Source: Antitrichia curtipendula
Taxonomy: Eukaryota; Streptophyta; Bryopsida; Hypnales; Leucodontaceae
Reading direction: 5' to 3'
NCBI GenBank assembly: GCA_951230915.1
Contig: OX579636.1
Span: 32,733,567-32,797,566 of the forward strand
DNA length: 64,000 bases
Shown: in pieces, positions 13,480-25,157 of the stretch
How the letters are laid out: each line of letters begins with the position of its first letter
How positions within the stretch are numbered: position 1 is the first letter of the stretch
Notes under the pieces: generated by a model
What the model was told of the DNA's origin: nothing
What the model saw: only the letters and a program-made list of their open reading frames with translations
The model's database searches: none
Program-made: the position numbers and the translations under genes

Positions 13480-14390
13480 TCCAAGTAGTCATGATACAAT
13501 CTGTATGCGTCCAACTCGGGGAGATAGCCTTGTCTTCGCACCAAGAGTTTCCTTGTTTTGTGTCCCAACTTGTGTATATGTCCTCATTATTGTGTTGAAA
13601 AGATGTAGGTGTCCAATATTACAACTAAATAGAATTGACATGCCCTGGATCTGGATTAGAATTCGTAAGTGCACGAGCAAGCCAAAATGGACAAAGGTCA
13701 CCATCTACGGGACGCACCCCAACAAAGTAACCCGCAAATACGTCACGATCAACGCGGAAAGGAGTTGGACAATCATGCCTTCGACCAACAAAAGATGCAT
13801 CTTCAACAAACTCCTTGCATATTTGACCGTCGTCTTGGTATTGGTCTTCCACTTCCTCGGCAACTTGAGAATGTGATCCAAATCCATCATGCAATGTCTC
13901 ATGCGCCATAAGGGATGCGTTGAGAATAGTTCTTACACCTTCTCAATATTTCTACACTGGCTCATTCTTCTTCCGGAAGGCAAGTATCCCTCCACAAAAT
14001 GCTTGAAATCAAGAACTTGCTCATGAGATGAAGAATCATAGACTGTGTTTTGCAATCCATGAAGGACTTTATCAACCTCGAAAGCGTGGAATAGTCATTT
14101 ATCTTTAGTTTTGTATTCCAACGACCAGATTGAGCATCAATGTCCTCCTGGGTGTATCCAACAATGAGAAAATTGATATAAACTTTTCAAAAAACAACTC
14201 TATAGACAAAGAGAGAGCAAAATGCAAAAACCCATTGGTTTTTATCGTCGCTGGAAGCATTGTCAAGCTTCAAAGTCAATGTTGGAGGAAGAGGCTTAGT
14301 TTCCACTAACTCTTTGGAAATAGACCCAAGCAAATCCGCACAAATCTGTGAGCCTAATAACAAAGCCTCCGTCAATTCAGAACGCCCACT
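13480..14390 (-). pseudogene. DUF7869-like gene, C-terminal part, cut off by the CACTA insertion
   Basis: Reading leftward from 14390, the minus strand encodes TEALLLGSQICADLL, then LKLDNASSDDKNQWVFAF (about 14290-14190), then FLIVGYTQEDIDAQ (about 14165-14125), and further down PFWLARALTNSNPDP (about 13680-13630) and SWDTK with CIMTTWKFEG near 13480. These match the order of conserved blocks I know from the plant DUF7869-type family, where LDN..xDNKNx and GHTHEDID are signature motifs. Stops and frameshifts interrupt it: a TGA directly after VYRVVF (about 14187), several between 14100 and 13700, and a stop after HVNSI at 13625. The upstream half is at 23739-25141. The family is repetitive in some plant genomes and probably transposon-derived; its biochemical role is unknown to me. 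Confidence 0.75.
14388..14390. repeat. 3 bp target-site duplication ACT, left copy
   Basis: ACT directly before the CACTA terminus, repeated at 23736-23738 directly after the right terminus. A 3 bp duplication is the rule for CACTA elements. Confidence 0.85.
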
Positions 14391-15260
14391 CACTATAAGA
14401 AACTCGTGTTTTTTTGGACATGAGGCATTAGACATGGAGTGTCAAAAGTTGAACACAGTGTGTCGATGGAGACGTCTGCGTGTCTGGAAGACGGTTTTCC
14501 ATTTCGGATATATCTTAATGGATGTTGCAGCGGACAAGCCGAGATTGAGGTGGTAACCACTTCGAGCTTGCTTGATGTGAAGTTTTCTTCAGACATGCTT
14601 CAAGACAGAAGCATGTCCGTAGTAGTGTCTGTAAAAATATGAACTGCCACGTCAACAAGGTTGACCTTTTTTCATCGACTGTAAAATCAGTTTTTTGGAT
14701 TTTTTAAAATTAAATTGGCTGCCCGACAGGGAAAAATTGGGGCCGGGCAGTGCTCGTGCTTGAAAAAATCTAAAGAAGTTGACATGGCAGCATATCGGGA
14801 AATTGTCTACATGGCAATTTTTGGTGCTGGCGTGGCACAGCCACGTCAGCCCGGATTTAAAAAATGCATATTTATGGCATTTGTGTTCCTCCTATCGTTG
14901 TTTCCTCAGACGTCATGACGCTTGTTCAGATGTCTGTCAGGACATAGTAGTGTCAGTCCGGACGTCTCTTGCGGTGTCATGAGTTGCCCGGAGACTTCTG
15001 TACAAGGAGTATGATGTTCATGTGGGTGTTTGGAGTAACCTTTAGATGTCTGCTTAGATGTCGTGATGTGACGTCACTTGCCCTAGAGGACATCTACGCG
15101 ATAGTACAGACGTCTGTCGTAACGTCTTTACATTTCCGGGGACTTCTGGGCTAACACTATGCTGTTCACAATTATGTTTGCAGTTTCTGCAAATGTCTTC
15201 AGAGACGTCTATTTTATTTTGACATCTCTAAGGAAATCTAGCATTGCATTGTTTCCGTTG
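14391..15260. repeat. Left subterminal repeat region of the CACTA element
   Basis: A cluster of short related motifs built on GACGTC or its variants: 'ggagacgtctgcgtgtctgg' near 14468, 'cctcagacgtcatgacg' near 14905, 'cagatgtctgtcaggac' near 14927, 'acagacgtctgtcg' near 15103 and 'cagagacgtctatttt' near 15202. They occur in both orientations. In characterised CACTA elements such arrays bind the TNPA-like protein and are needed for excision. Here that role is inferred. Confidence 0.7.
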
Positions 15261-15888
15261 CGTTGATGTCTTCCAGTTGGCTAGTGAAGAGTAAGCAGGT
15301 TGAACAGCGAATACGGAAATACTTCTCCACAATGGCATTATCCGTTCACATTACCTTATACAGGACTTGCTTTTCAATGCATGACCATCTTATTCATTTC
15401 ATTTGTATGCAACACACGATGAGCACTTCAAGCATCGTATGCATAGTCTATTTCCAAACTATTATAATGAAGAACATGCATTGATGAGGACAGCTTACTC
15501 ATTCCCAATGAACACATCGACTACAATGTATCTTGATGCATGCCCTTCCCACAAATTCATTGTGAGGAAAAAAAGAAAGCATTTCCAAACACAAGGACTA
15601 CGAAAGTGGAAATGCACCAAACATTTTGGTGCACATCCGTTTAAACATTACATACAGAAATTGTCAGATGTTCAGTCTACAAACAACGCTCTCCTCAATA
15701 TGTAGGCACTCCTACAGAGAATGGACGGCTAACAGTAGCAACGACTGGGAACTTCGATATTCATCCCAAAATTGGACAGCGAGACCCATGACGGACGTCA
15801 CTACGGACAGTGCACACCATGTCCCTCACGTTGTCATCAACGTCTTTCCGCTGTTTGTGACATAATTGTGAAGGTAGAGAAGCCGGTG
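15261..15888. other. CACTA interior, 3' flank of the TNP2-like gene, no gene seen
   Basis: Several short overlapping frames exist on the plus strand but show no family resemblance and have no consistent splice context. I treat the stretch as untranslated or decayed element sequence between the subterminal repeats and the minus-strand gene. Confidence 0.5.
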
Positions 15889-17073
15889 CTATCCTTCGTC
15901 CTCTGACATGGCATTGTTGTCTGCTACATCGCTCAAGTCTTCCACGTCTTCCCTTGGACGTCGTATTGGCTCCGTTTCTCTTGCCAGTGGTTGCAGCGCC
16001 ACAAAGTCAGCATCGTTACGCAGTACAAGCATCTTTGGCAGGACGTCCGCATTGTGTTGTGCCATACGTCTCCCACGAACATCTGTGCGGCACACCACCT
16101 TCCACCCAGGACGATGTGGATCATCCAAGAAAAAAACTTGTTGGCAATGTAGAGGAAAAGCAAATGAATCGGCATGGACCCGCCCATCCATTTGATTGAA
16201 ATTCGCAACGCTGAAGCCGTATTGGTTTCTCTCTATGCTTGGTTGCCTGGCTTCCCGTGTCCCCCGTACCCAATCACATAAGAGCACTGTGACGTAATGG
16301 TTCCTGTAATCCAGAACCAATATTTCTTCAATGTACCCCACATACTCCTCTGTGGCTTCCAACGGCCTTCCGTTCCAAAGTCCCCATCGAAGTTGACGGG
16401 AAAAACTTGCTACCACAGCTGAGTCCCGTGTGACCAAGCTTCCCTCACAACTGCGGACGTGAAAGTGCTTTCCATGATAGTACATTTGACGGTGTGATCT
16501 TGCATCTCGCTGTAGAGGTTGCTTGTACTGGACGACATCGTGTTCCATGTGACGTCCAGAACGTTCAGCTTCTGTCACTACAGACGTCAACCAGTCCGCA
16601 AAAGGTGGCAGATCATTGAGTTCTGCTAGATATCGAACAGGTCTTCTGGGATTTGACCGCCTACATTGCTGACGAAAGACCTCCCGCTGCTCCCATCTCT
16701 GAGTCCGAGCGTCAATGTACTCCCTACGCAATGAAAATTAAAAGATCTAGTCATTTGGCTAAAATGTTGCATATCACTTTCCTTGGTATTCAGGCTAACC
16801 AAAAAAATGGAGAAGTATGTGTACGAGCTTCTGACTTCTTGTAGTGGACACTAAAGACAAGCAAATGGTACTCACTGCCTCCAGGTCTCCAAGCATGGTG
16901 CATTGTCGATGACGAATGCATGGGCGTGCTTACGCACTTCATTTGACAATCGTCGTGGTTGAGGTGCCCTAGAATGTATCACTTCATCCGTCATGATGGC
17001 GTCCTCTTCAGCATCCCACACTCGTTCAGACGTCCTTTCATAATCTTTCATATACTCTGTGCAGAAGCCAAGT
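15889..17073 (-). CDS. TNP2-like transposase gene, C-terminal exons with DUF4216-type domain (N-terminal catalytic part missing)
   Basis: Two minus-strand exons join cleanly. The upstream exon (about 17073-16876) encodes GFCTEYMKDYERTSERVWDA and ends at a GT donor (GTGAGT at 16875-16870). The downstream exon starts after a TAG acceptor at about 16720 and runs 270 codons to a stop at 15889. The join restores ETWRQEYIDARTQRW without a frame change. The downstream exon has the features of the DUF4216-type region found at the end of TNP2 proteins: GYIEEILVLDY, CDWVRG, YGFSVANF, a CQQVFFLDDP block and a VVCRTDVRG block, then an acidic tail. The usual Transposase_21 catalytic domain should lie upstream (17.1-18.5 kb) but is not visible. 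This is therefore a truncated but otherwise well-preserved gene end. An in-frame TGA lies upstream of the first exon at about 17083. Confidence 0.75.
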
Positions 17074-19318
17074 GTGTCTTCATTTCAATATCCTTCAGCT
17101 ATGCACAAAGCAAAGTTTCCACTCTTCTTAAATGAATGGTCTACAACAAACAACATTGTAGACGAAAAAAAAACACAAAGCAAAGTTTCCACTCTTCTTA
17201 AATGAATGGTCTACAACTAACAAAATTGTGTAAAACTTTACAACACCAAGTGCAAATTCCTTTCTTTCTAAAGGAATTGTCTGAGTAATTCTGAAGGGAC
17301 GGAAAAACATCTATAGTGTGTGAGAATTTACATGTTCATGATTTACATCCCGTCAGGAACCATCTGGCTATTGGAAATACCATGACTCTAAGTGTGAAGT
17401 CCCTCTCTGCAATGGAAACGTAGTATGTACACCCCACATCTGTGCCGGCAATAGGAGCACACTAAGGTATGATTTCTGAATGAACAGGAAACTATGCAGC
17501 CCTTGTCCCTATGAATCATCTCCTGGTCTATTATGACACTGGCCCACACAGAATATGTTCGGAATGTAATGTCCCCTTGGACATTATAATCTATGGTGCA
17601 CGTCTTTTATGACGTCATCAAAGATGTCGGCTTTGACATTTTGCCTGTGGATTAAGCAAAGCCTGTACCTGCTACAAACGCACCCTTTACACGTGTTTCG
17701 CTAACGCTGCGGCAGAAATGCGCAGAACCCTAAATGTTTTCGTCGTTTCCTGGGCACAGAGCATCTCTTGTACGCGGGTACCAGCTTCACGAATCACGAC
17801 GTTAGCGACGCAACATGCCAATTCCCTCAACAGGAATGAACGCAGTAGGAGAACAAGCACTAGTAGAACTTCGTGGTCCCGATCAAGCAAGCAACGAAGG
17901 CGCTTTCATTCTTTTCCAGAACTTTGTGGATGGGATTGCAGCTGCGTCACTCACCTCAACAATGGGATCAGTTAAAAATCCTGTGGTTACCGTTTCCAAT
18001 CGCAGCAGTAGGCGTCTCCATGTACAGGATGGGTCGTTCGCAGCCCCTTGTCCGGCGACCGCAGATGCTTCTCCGCTGACGCATGACCCCAAGATATCGA
18101 AGCAAGTGAGTCCCCGTCTCGCATCCGTCAATGCGTCCGAGGTCCGAGCAGGTCCGCCGGCCTCTTTCCTTTCCCGGCCATCGGTGCGCTTTGTGGACGC
18201 TTCCGCTGCCGCAGTCCTCAGGAATTCAAATTTGAGCGAAGCACCTACGCATAGGGGGCTTACAACCACAGTAATGAGGACGACGTTGTGGGTGTGGTGG
18301 TAGCGACGGAAACGGTGTCTTCATCCAATGACATCCGTTGCCGTCCGCCGATCCTCTCCCTCCGTGTCCAGTTTAACACCTCGTGAGGCTTATTCTCTCC
18401 TCGGGTGTTGGACGCTGCGCCGTGCTTGGGGATGCACTCTCCGCTGCTGTGAATTTGGAAGCGCAGCCTTCTTTGGTGAGTGTTGAGAGGTCAGACATGC
18501 TTTTAGTTCCCCTGCACCATGTTTTGAGCATTAGGTGTGGCGGGAAGTTCTTTGGTGTTTTGCAGGGTTTTGTTTTGTTTTGCCGTCTTCTCGTCCATCG
18601 CGCGGCAGCTACCACTGACGTCGGCTCTTCCCCGGTGTCGTAGGTTGGCTCCTGTCCCTTCCGTCGACTTTGCCAGACAGGTCCCACACAGACACAACAG
18701 CCCTAGACAGGTCCCACACAGACTCCCGCACCTCTGCGCAAGAGTTCCAAGGTCGACCTTGTCGCCTTCTTGTTATGTTGATGACTGCGTCTCCTACCCT
18801 GTCGTCGTCGTGTTCTTATCTTCTGCCCTAGGACAGGACCTTAGAATGCGCGTGATTTGCCGTCCGTGTGGATGTCTCTTGAGACATGACAGTATTTCTG
18901 CGGACGTCCTCGCTGGCGCACAACGCCAGCTTCCAACACAGGTATTTCGCACTTGCATATTTCTGGTGTCACTTTTAGCTTTGGAAGTGAAACATACCGT
19001 GCAAAGCATGTGCGGTGCGGACAAGCAGTACCGCAGGACCTTCATTCGACTCCGGACACTGACTCCAGACCGTTCACCTCGGGAACTCAGAAATTTGTAG
19101 TAGATTTTAACTTGTGTCTTAGGCAACACCGTCGACGTCGTGGGAAGTTTGTTTGTGGTGTATATGTTAGCACCATACGTCCACCCGAACATCCGATGTC
19201 AAATCCGATGTCCGCGCAGACGTCTTCCTGTTTTATCAGACATCATTGATGACATCCACAGCTGCTCTTTTTTTTTGGTTTAACGTCTACTGACTTCGAT
19301 GTTTTCCTTTCACTGTGC
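17074..19318. other. CACTA interior between the two divergent genes; GC-rich, no supported gene
   Basis: Contains a near-direct repeat of about 50 bp (17105-17150 and 17175-17220, 'cacaaagcaaagtttccac') and a GC-rich block at 17650-18850. Long frames occur on both strands (for example 17815-18303 plus and 18537-19100 plus), but they overlap each other and look like chance frames in GC-rich DNA. The 'gacaggtcccacacagac' unit is repeated at 18679 and 18706. The block is the expected place for promoters of the two divergent genes and for the lost transposase exons. I recognise no domain. Confidence 0.5.
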
Positions 19319-19368
19319 AGGTGACGTGGTCCGAGCAATTTCTAGTGTGGCCATCTCCGTCTCCAACT

Positions 19369-22088
19369 ATGACGGGCCCCAGGAAGAAGTTGCCATTGAA
19401 GCGGCCGGCGGAGCCACAACGCAGGCGGGCAGGACACAATGACAAGCCTGAGCCTCGACTTCGCCCTGCCACTGAGGCACGCTCCAAGTACCGCAACGAC
19501 GACTGGCGCGTGGAAAGTCGTGGTAAGGAGAAGGGAAAAGCAGTGGGTGAAACTTCCCAGCCAAGGAAGCGTCGCAGGCGCTCTACTCGACAGGAGTTTG
19601 AGGAGGATCCGCAAGAGCTAGAGCCGGCATCCAACGACACGTCCACCGAATTGTATACGAGGTCCTCAGTCCGCAGGTAAGTGCAAAGCAATGTCTGTTG
19701 TAATGTCGCACTCGACTTTGTTCGATGTAATACTTTCGTTTTCCATTTGATTATGACAAGCGCCGAAGGTCGACGATACTGTCTGACAGAACATCAGTGA
19801 AGACTGAGAACGTCTTTGACAACATCAGGTGAGCCGTGCAGCACGTCTCGTGAGTTCTGTTGGTCGCTGATTCTGGCGTCGAAGTGAATTTCTAACTGAG
19901 GTCTCTTTGGGCGTGCTTGTGCAGCATTGACAGTGAGTCAGGGAGCAGCAATTCAGAGGAAGAAGAAGATGACACCATTGTCTTGGACGCCACCCCCAGC
20001 CCTGCCACGAAGAATCCAAGAGTGAAAGTGAAGAAGGAGACGCAATGCAGGCAAGAGATACAGCCTAGGCAAGAGCAACATTGGAAGCAAATTGTCATGG
20101 TTGATAAGCGTGGCAAGCCATACGGGACCGGAGCTGACTTTCTAGCAGAGGAGGTGAAGAAATTTGCAAAGATGCTGAATCCACAATACGGGTGGTCCGA
20201 CCAGCCCTTGGCGGACAAGCAACGCTTCTATGATCGCGTCTATGCTGGTATGTCATGTCCTTTGTTACAACAGAAGCCCATTTGAAGGTACTCAATAGTG
20301 CATGCGAAAGAAGCCTGCGTGTTTGCTTAGACGTTGGCTGCCTCTGATAGTGTTGTACCTAGACACTTCCCACGACGTCGTACTTTACATTTTGACCTCA
20401 TTATGCAGTCGAAGATTTACTTCTTCCTATTGAGTTCAGTTTGCTCGTTCTGGTCCTCGTAAATGTTGTGAAGACATTAGCATTGCGTTGTGGTTGACAC
20501 AGACTGGGAGGTCCGCGGACCTGCAACAGAGATCAACCCTGCATGGTTTCCGCAGTATGTGACGAAGACTCTGATCAATGTCCGACAAAGCCTCATGAAG
20601 ATGATTGACGCGAGTGTGGAGCGGCCACCGGAGGTGGATCCAGATGTGTAGCTCACTTTGGAGGCAAAAAGGAAGACCCGGGAAGCACAGGAGAAGTCCG
20701 CAAAGATGCGCTCCATCTCCAAAGGCAAGTCCACAAAGGAAGCTCAAATGAGGGCCATCGAGAAGACCATGATCGGTGAACTCGTGAGGACTACATGCTC
20801 CCCTTTGTGTTCATTCTTTTCATTTTTGGACGCACTGCTTTACTTTGCAGCAGTCAGTGGGGTCTGCATTTCGGTATGTCAGCTACAACACAATCGTTGA
20901 AAAAGCAATTGTCTTCGTAGGCGCCAGATGATTTCTTAGACGTCGGAGAGGACGTTGAACGTCTTGGAGGACATCAGCATACATTTACGGTTTTGTAGCA
21001 TATCTTATGCTCTTCTTGTTTATTACACGTAACTCCTGTTGTTTCCATTCTTCTGAGTTCTATGAAGTTTTATTCAGTACTCATTTTCACTTTTTGTCGT
21101 ATGTGACAGACTTTGTTACTGTACCGCATACCTTACAAAGGGGAGGTGAAGGAGGCCACTGAGAAGGAGTATGCTCGACGTCAGGCACAGCTCTGTAAGT
21201 CGCCCACTGACTACTCAGAGGACATTAAGGACCTTCAGGCTTCAACTTCTGAGGTCGGCGGTAGGCTTGCCCAGCTGGAGCAGACAATCCGGCAACTGAT
21301 CCTCTCCTTAGGCGACAAGGTTCCGCACGAGCAGTTGATTCTGCCAGCACCTGCCGGTGGTCCGCTCTGCCCGGTGGTGGTGGAGGCCGTTGCAGGTGCG
21401 GAAGATGTACTTCCAGACATCTCCAAGGACGCCGCAGCCGCAGCTCGTGACGTAGGTGATGTTCTTGAAGACAGCGTTGCAAACATGGAAGCAGATGTGG
21501 ACTACCTGGTGGACAACATTGTGGACGACGTCAACAAGGAAGATCATGCTGCAGTCGCGGAGGACGTTGAGCAACCTGCAGCAACAGACAAGTCCAATGG
21601 TGCGCCTATGGCAGTAGCAAATGAATCCGTACCTCATGGTAGCATGGTGTCGCAGGTACTGTCTGATCCCTACAGCATAGGGGTGAAGTCCGTCGCAGGA
21701 AGCACGGACGCTGAAACAACGGCAACTGAGGTATACATGGCATTTTTGGCATTTGCAGAAGCTTTGGCGTTGAATACGTTCCGTTGCAGTTGATGTTCAC
21801 GTAGACGTCTGGAAGTGCACTCCTGTATTTCAGTTTTGGTTTCCTCATGACATGGTATATCTTCGTAAGTGGAGTGGCGTTATGACGGTTTTGTAGGTTC
21901 AAGCAGTGCCGACATCGGTGTCTTCTTCTCGATCTAATCGGGTGACAAGGAACACGGTGCCAGCGAAGGCTACAAGGTTTGTTGCTCCCACCAAGACCAG
22001 CAAAGGAGCGGCACCAAAGTCTTCAAAGCCCGGCCCTCCTAAAGCAGCTGATCCACCCAAAAAGGGTGCTTCGCCACGGAAAAAGTGA
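19369..22088 (+). pseudogene. Second gene of the CACTA element (TNPA-like / Transposase_24-like), six exons, one nonsense codon
   Basis: Six exons fit with GT/AG borders and consistent phases: 19369-19676 (ATG chosen at 19369; the frame also opens further left, to a CAG acceptor at 19318), about 19769-19828, 19925-20247, 20503-20783, 21110-21730 and 21897-22088. The short second exon has a weak acceptor and is least certain. The N-terminus is very basic (RKKLPLKRP, KRRRRS), followed by an acidic Ser/Glu stretch, a globular region with YGTGADFLAEEVKKF and YDRVYADWEVRG, a Lys/Arg helix, a coiled coil (IKDLQASTSEVGGRLAQLEQ) and a basic Pro/Lys tail ending SPRKK. This order resembles Ptta/En-Spm accessory proteins, which bind subterminal repeats. 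A TAG at 20649-20651 in exon 4 interrupts an otherwise open frame; CAG to TAG is the simplest origin. No other stop breaks the model. Confidence 0.65.
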
Positions 22089-23735
22089 AGGCACAGGTTA
22101 GTTTGTACCATCTTTGCATTCTAGAGACGCTGATGTAACTTATAAGTGTTGAGAGTTATGTCTGCAATCCCGTTGGTGACGTACATTGTGTTTCTGCACG
22201 ACAACTTTCAATCCTTTGACACCATTGTAGACATGCAGATGCCTTCTACAGTGTCTTTCAGGACAGCTTCAGTCTTATATAGCACCATTGTGGACACGTA
22301 CTCGTCGACCTTAGTGAGCGCACCATCATAGCCGACGTGGAAGTGGTTGTCCTCTCTAGCAGAGTTTCGGGGCTGAGGGTCAAGTATATATGATTAGAAG
22401 TGAGTAATCATAATTGTTATGGTGGCTTCAGCTTCATTTGTTGCAAACATTGGGCTGTTGTTGTAGGAAAGGTAGCATTTATACTTTGCCGTATGTCAGT
22501 GTCAATGGAAATTTGGAATTAATGTGATCGTCATTGGCCTATGTTTGAGTGCGCATCTCTAAGCACATATTCATGGATTTCCTCATGACACAGATCTTAA
22601 TAATGGAGCAGATGCAATGGCAATCCCCTCAATTGTGTCCATGCAGCGTCACATTCTGCCTTGTCTTTGTCATGTCTTGTGGTATGTCTAAGCCAGTGTT
22701 GTGATGGACGTTCTGAATGCACACGTACAGCGCGTGCGTCTTAGCCGGTGTTCACTATGTTGAAAAATATGCAATTTTGCGTTGTTCATGACGTCGCGTT
22801 CAACAAGTTTCAATTCACATCCGAACATCTCCGTAGTGGAAGATGTCATCCGTGACATCACATTGTCACATGCCAGACCAAGTACGCCTCCGTGCCAACA
22901 TCATGTAATTCACGATCTCGTCAAGTATGACGTCCTCAAACATCGCATGTGCCGTCCATGAGCATATTAACTCGGATGTTCACACCATTGTCGTAGACGT
23001 TAGTGCTTGCATCTGTATGCTGCTCCAGACGTCGACAGAATAGTGCAACCTGTGCTGTCTGACACACTCGTGACTCCTCGACAGCATGCAAAGCAAACTG
23101 TGATGTGGCCATCCATCGTGGATGTTAAAACCGTTGCACGTTCGTGTTTTCAGAAGCACCCCCCCTGTCACGAACAACGTCTGTAGTGACGCCATGAATG
23201 TCATGGCATGTCGCGTTGGAAACGGATGAAAGAAATTGGACATCTGTCTTTCCACTGAACGTGGCATTAAAAACATCCAGAGTAATACGAGCACGTCTTC
23301 AGAAGCATGGAATGTCTACAGCTCTGTCCATGCTGACATTGTTCAGGACGGTTTAACGTCGGAGTGGATGTCATGACGGACTTGAAACCCTAAACAAAGT
23401 AGCCATTTTCAGGCCCGAAAACAGTGCCACGTCACATCCCAAAAACATGCCACATCGACATGCCACGTCGGTGACGGAAAATGGATGAAAAAAAATCCGA
23501 CATGGCTTCCCGCGCTCACGTGGCATGACAGATGGCGGATTTTCAGAACCCCGTTGACTAATGTTTTTTTGGACATCACGAAGTTGACATGGCATGTCCG
23601 TCCAGATTTTCGATGTTTTTTGCATGTCAACCGCAACGCAAAAAAATGGATGTCTGATCAGACATAACCAGACATCAATTCAGACATCAGCATGCAGAAT
23701 TCCAGGATAAAAAAAAACACGAGTTTCTTATAGTG
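22089..23735. repeat. Right subterminal region of the CACTA element
   Basis: No gene. Many GACGTC, GACATC and GTCCAGAC-like motifs on both strands (for example near 22795, 22840, 22925, 23030, 23290, 23460 and 23650-23690), mirroring the left end. The last 18 bases are the terminal inverted repeat. Confidence 0.65.
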
Positions 23736-23738
23736 ACT
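23736..23738. repeat. 3 bp target-site duplication ACT, right copy
   Basis: Matches 14388-14390. Removing the element plus one ACT joins the two halves of the DUF7869-like gene in the same reading frame. Confidence 0.85.
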
Positions 23739-25141
23739 TGCTTGAAATAGTTGTCGAGATGAATGTTTGGCTTGCAACTCTAGATCTCACAACAACTTTG
23801 CGATGGATCCAACAGTATAGTTGGAGTCCGTGGGAAAGATGTCCAAGCCGTAGTACACATATTGCACATCTCTATGACCATGAGCAATCATGCCCGTAAC
23901 AACTACGGGCATCTTCATGAAAAAATCGTTCCCCTTGCTCTTGTGAGAGAAATGGGGAGAAGTTGTCTTGGAGTGATCCATCTTAACATGGATTATTATA
24001 AGAACCTTCTCAAGATACATCTCAGACATTCCACAATTTTCATAATAGAGGTCCTTATGCGCCTTTTGACCATCAAGATGCACCTTTAGTTTGTTGGCCC
24101 AAATTTGTCGAGCCCGCAAACTAGGAGTGCAAGCACTCATGAGTTGCTTGTAAAAATCACAATATTACAAGTGAATGTGCGAAACTGTTACCTCTAGCTT
24201 TTGGAGCATACTCTAGAAACGATTGATGCTTGATGTTGTTCAATCCACTAGCTGAAATATTTTGCAATTCTAGTACCAAATTTACACTCTTGATCTTTGG
24301 TAACTTGTCCTTCCAATGAAATCCATAGGATAGTACCATAGAAGGCACTTTCTCCCCGAACTCCAAGGTCCTTGTTTTGTGCGGCATAACATCCTCTTCA
24401 TTATCCACCAATAATCAAAGTGTGGCCGTTGCTTGCAAAGTATGTGTCCTAGGCTTCTTCATCCCTAGGTTCCGTGATGCTCTGGTTTGTTCTCATTCTT
24501 GGCTTTCTCTTTGAATCTGTAATAGATAGCTTTTGATATTCTATAGATATGACACCAAGCCAATGGACAAACTTTATGCTTTGACAAGGTGATCATTTGC
24601 CTCCCATTTTCATCATGGTGGGTTTGACCGTGCACGTTAAGCAAACGCAACTTTCAAGTGTATACTCCACCATTGACATACACTATAGACCGAATGGCTT
24701 GGCTTGAATTTGCCCCCGCTCCCCACGGAAATGGTTGTATGCAATTTTTGGCGCAGCACTCTTTGCTGAACACTTCAACAATTGATTACAAGTGAGTAGG
24801 ACTTGTTCGGGGGGGAGGCTATTAAGCTCATTCCTCTCCTACAAGCTTTCATAAGAACAAACTCTAGTTTGAACACACTGCTCGGACTCGTTGACTGCTG
24901 CTCTGAAAAAATACGTTTATTCATAATCATACAAACTAGCACCATTCAAGTAGACATATGAAATGGGCCAAGAGTGCATTGACCACATCCTCTCCAAAGG
25001 AACTTCTTCCTCACACAAAGACTCCACAATATGAATTGTGACTTGGTTGTCACTGAGTGGCTCACCATCCATGTCAATGACAAGATCTATATCAACGTTG
25101 TAGCAAATTCCTCTCGCAACATTGACCCCCGGCCACTTCAA
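23739..25141 (-). pseudogene. DUF7869-like gene, N-terminal and middle part
   Basis: Reading leftward from 25141 the minus strand gives LCEEEVPLERMWSMHSWP and YVYLNGASLYDYE (25020-24917), then after stops KHKVCPLAWCHIYRISKAI (about 24580-24520), HKTRTLEFGEKVPSMVL (about 24390-24330) and LDGQKAHKDLYYENCG, IIIHVKMDHSKTTSP and VTGMIAHGHRDVQY (24085-23860). These blocks occur in this order in the DUF7869-type family. At least seven stops or shifts are visible, so it is a pseudogene. The last stop (TGA at 23785-23787) lies where CGA for arginine is expected, then the frame runs open into the CACTA insertion point. The ORF blocks are longer than chance would give. The family is probably transposon-derived. 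Confidence 0.75.
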
Positions 25142-25157
25142 TTTTTAGTGTGACCCC

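Larger units (their letters stand above)
14391..23735. mobile_element. CACTA (En/Spm) transposon, about 9.3 kb, inserted in the DUF7869-like gene
   Basis: The left end reads CACTATAAGAAACTCGTG followed by a T run, and the right end is its exact complement, ending ...CTTATAGTG at 23735. The flanking ACT triplets match. Inside, the base composition is clearly GC-richer than the surroundings. Both ends are rich in short GACGTC-type motifs (AGACGTCTG, AGATGTCTG, GGACATC and variants), as expected for subterminal binding sites of a CACTA-encoded protein. It carries the C-terminal part of a TNP2-like gene on the minus strand and a second spliced gene on the plus strand. The TNP2 catalytic region was not found, so this copy probably cannot move alone. 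Confidence 0.92.

Noticed and set aside
17815..18303. A 162-codon plus-strand frame in the CACTA element
   Set aside because: It overlaps a 128-codon minus-strand frame, has no recognised domain, and lies in GC-rich DNA where long chance frames are expected.
18537..19100. A 187-codon plus-strand frame with a hydrophobic start that looks like a signal peptide
   Set aside because: It contains a translated direct repeat and has no family resemblance. It also overlaps a long minus-strand frame.
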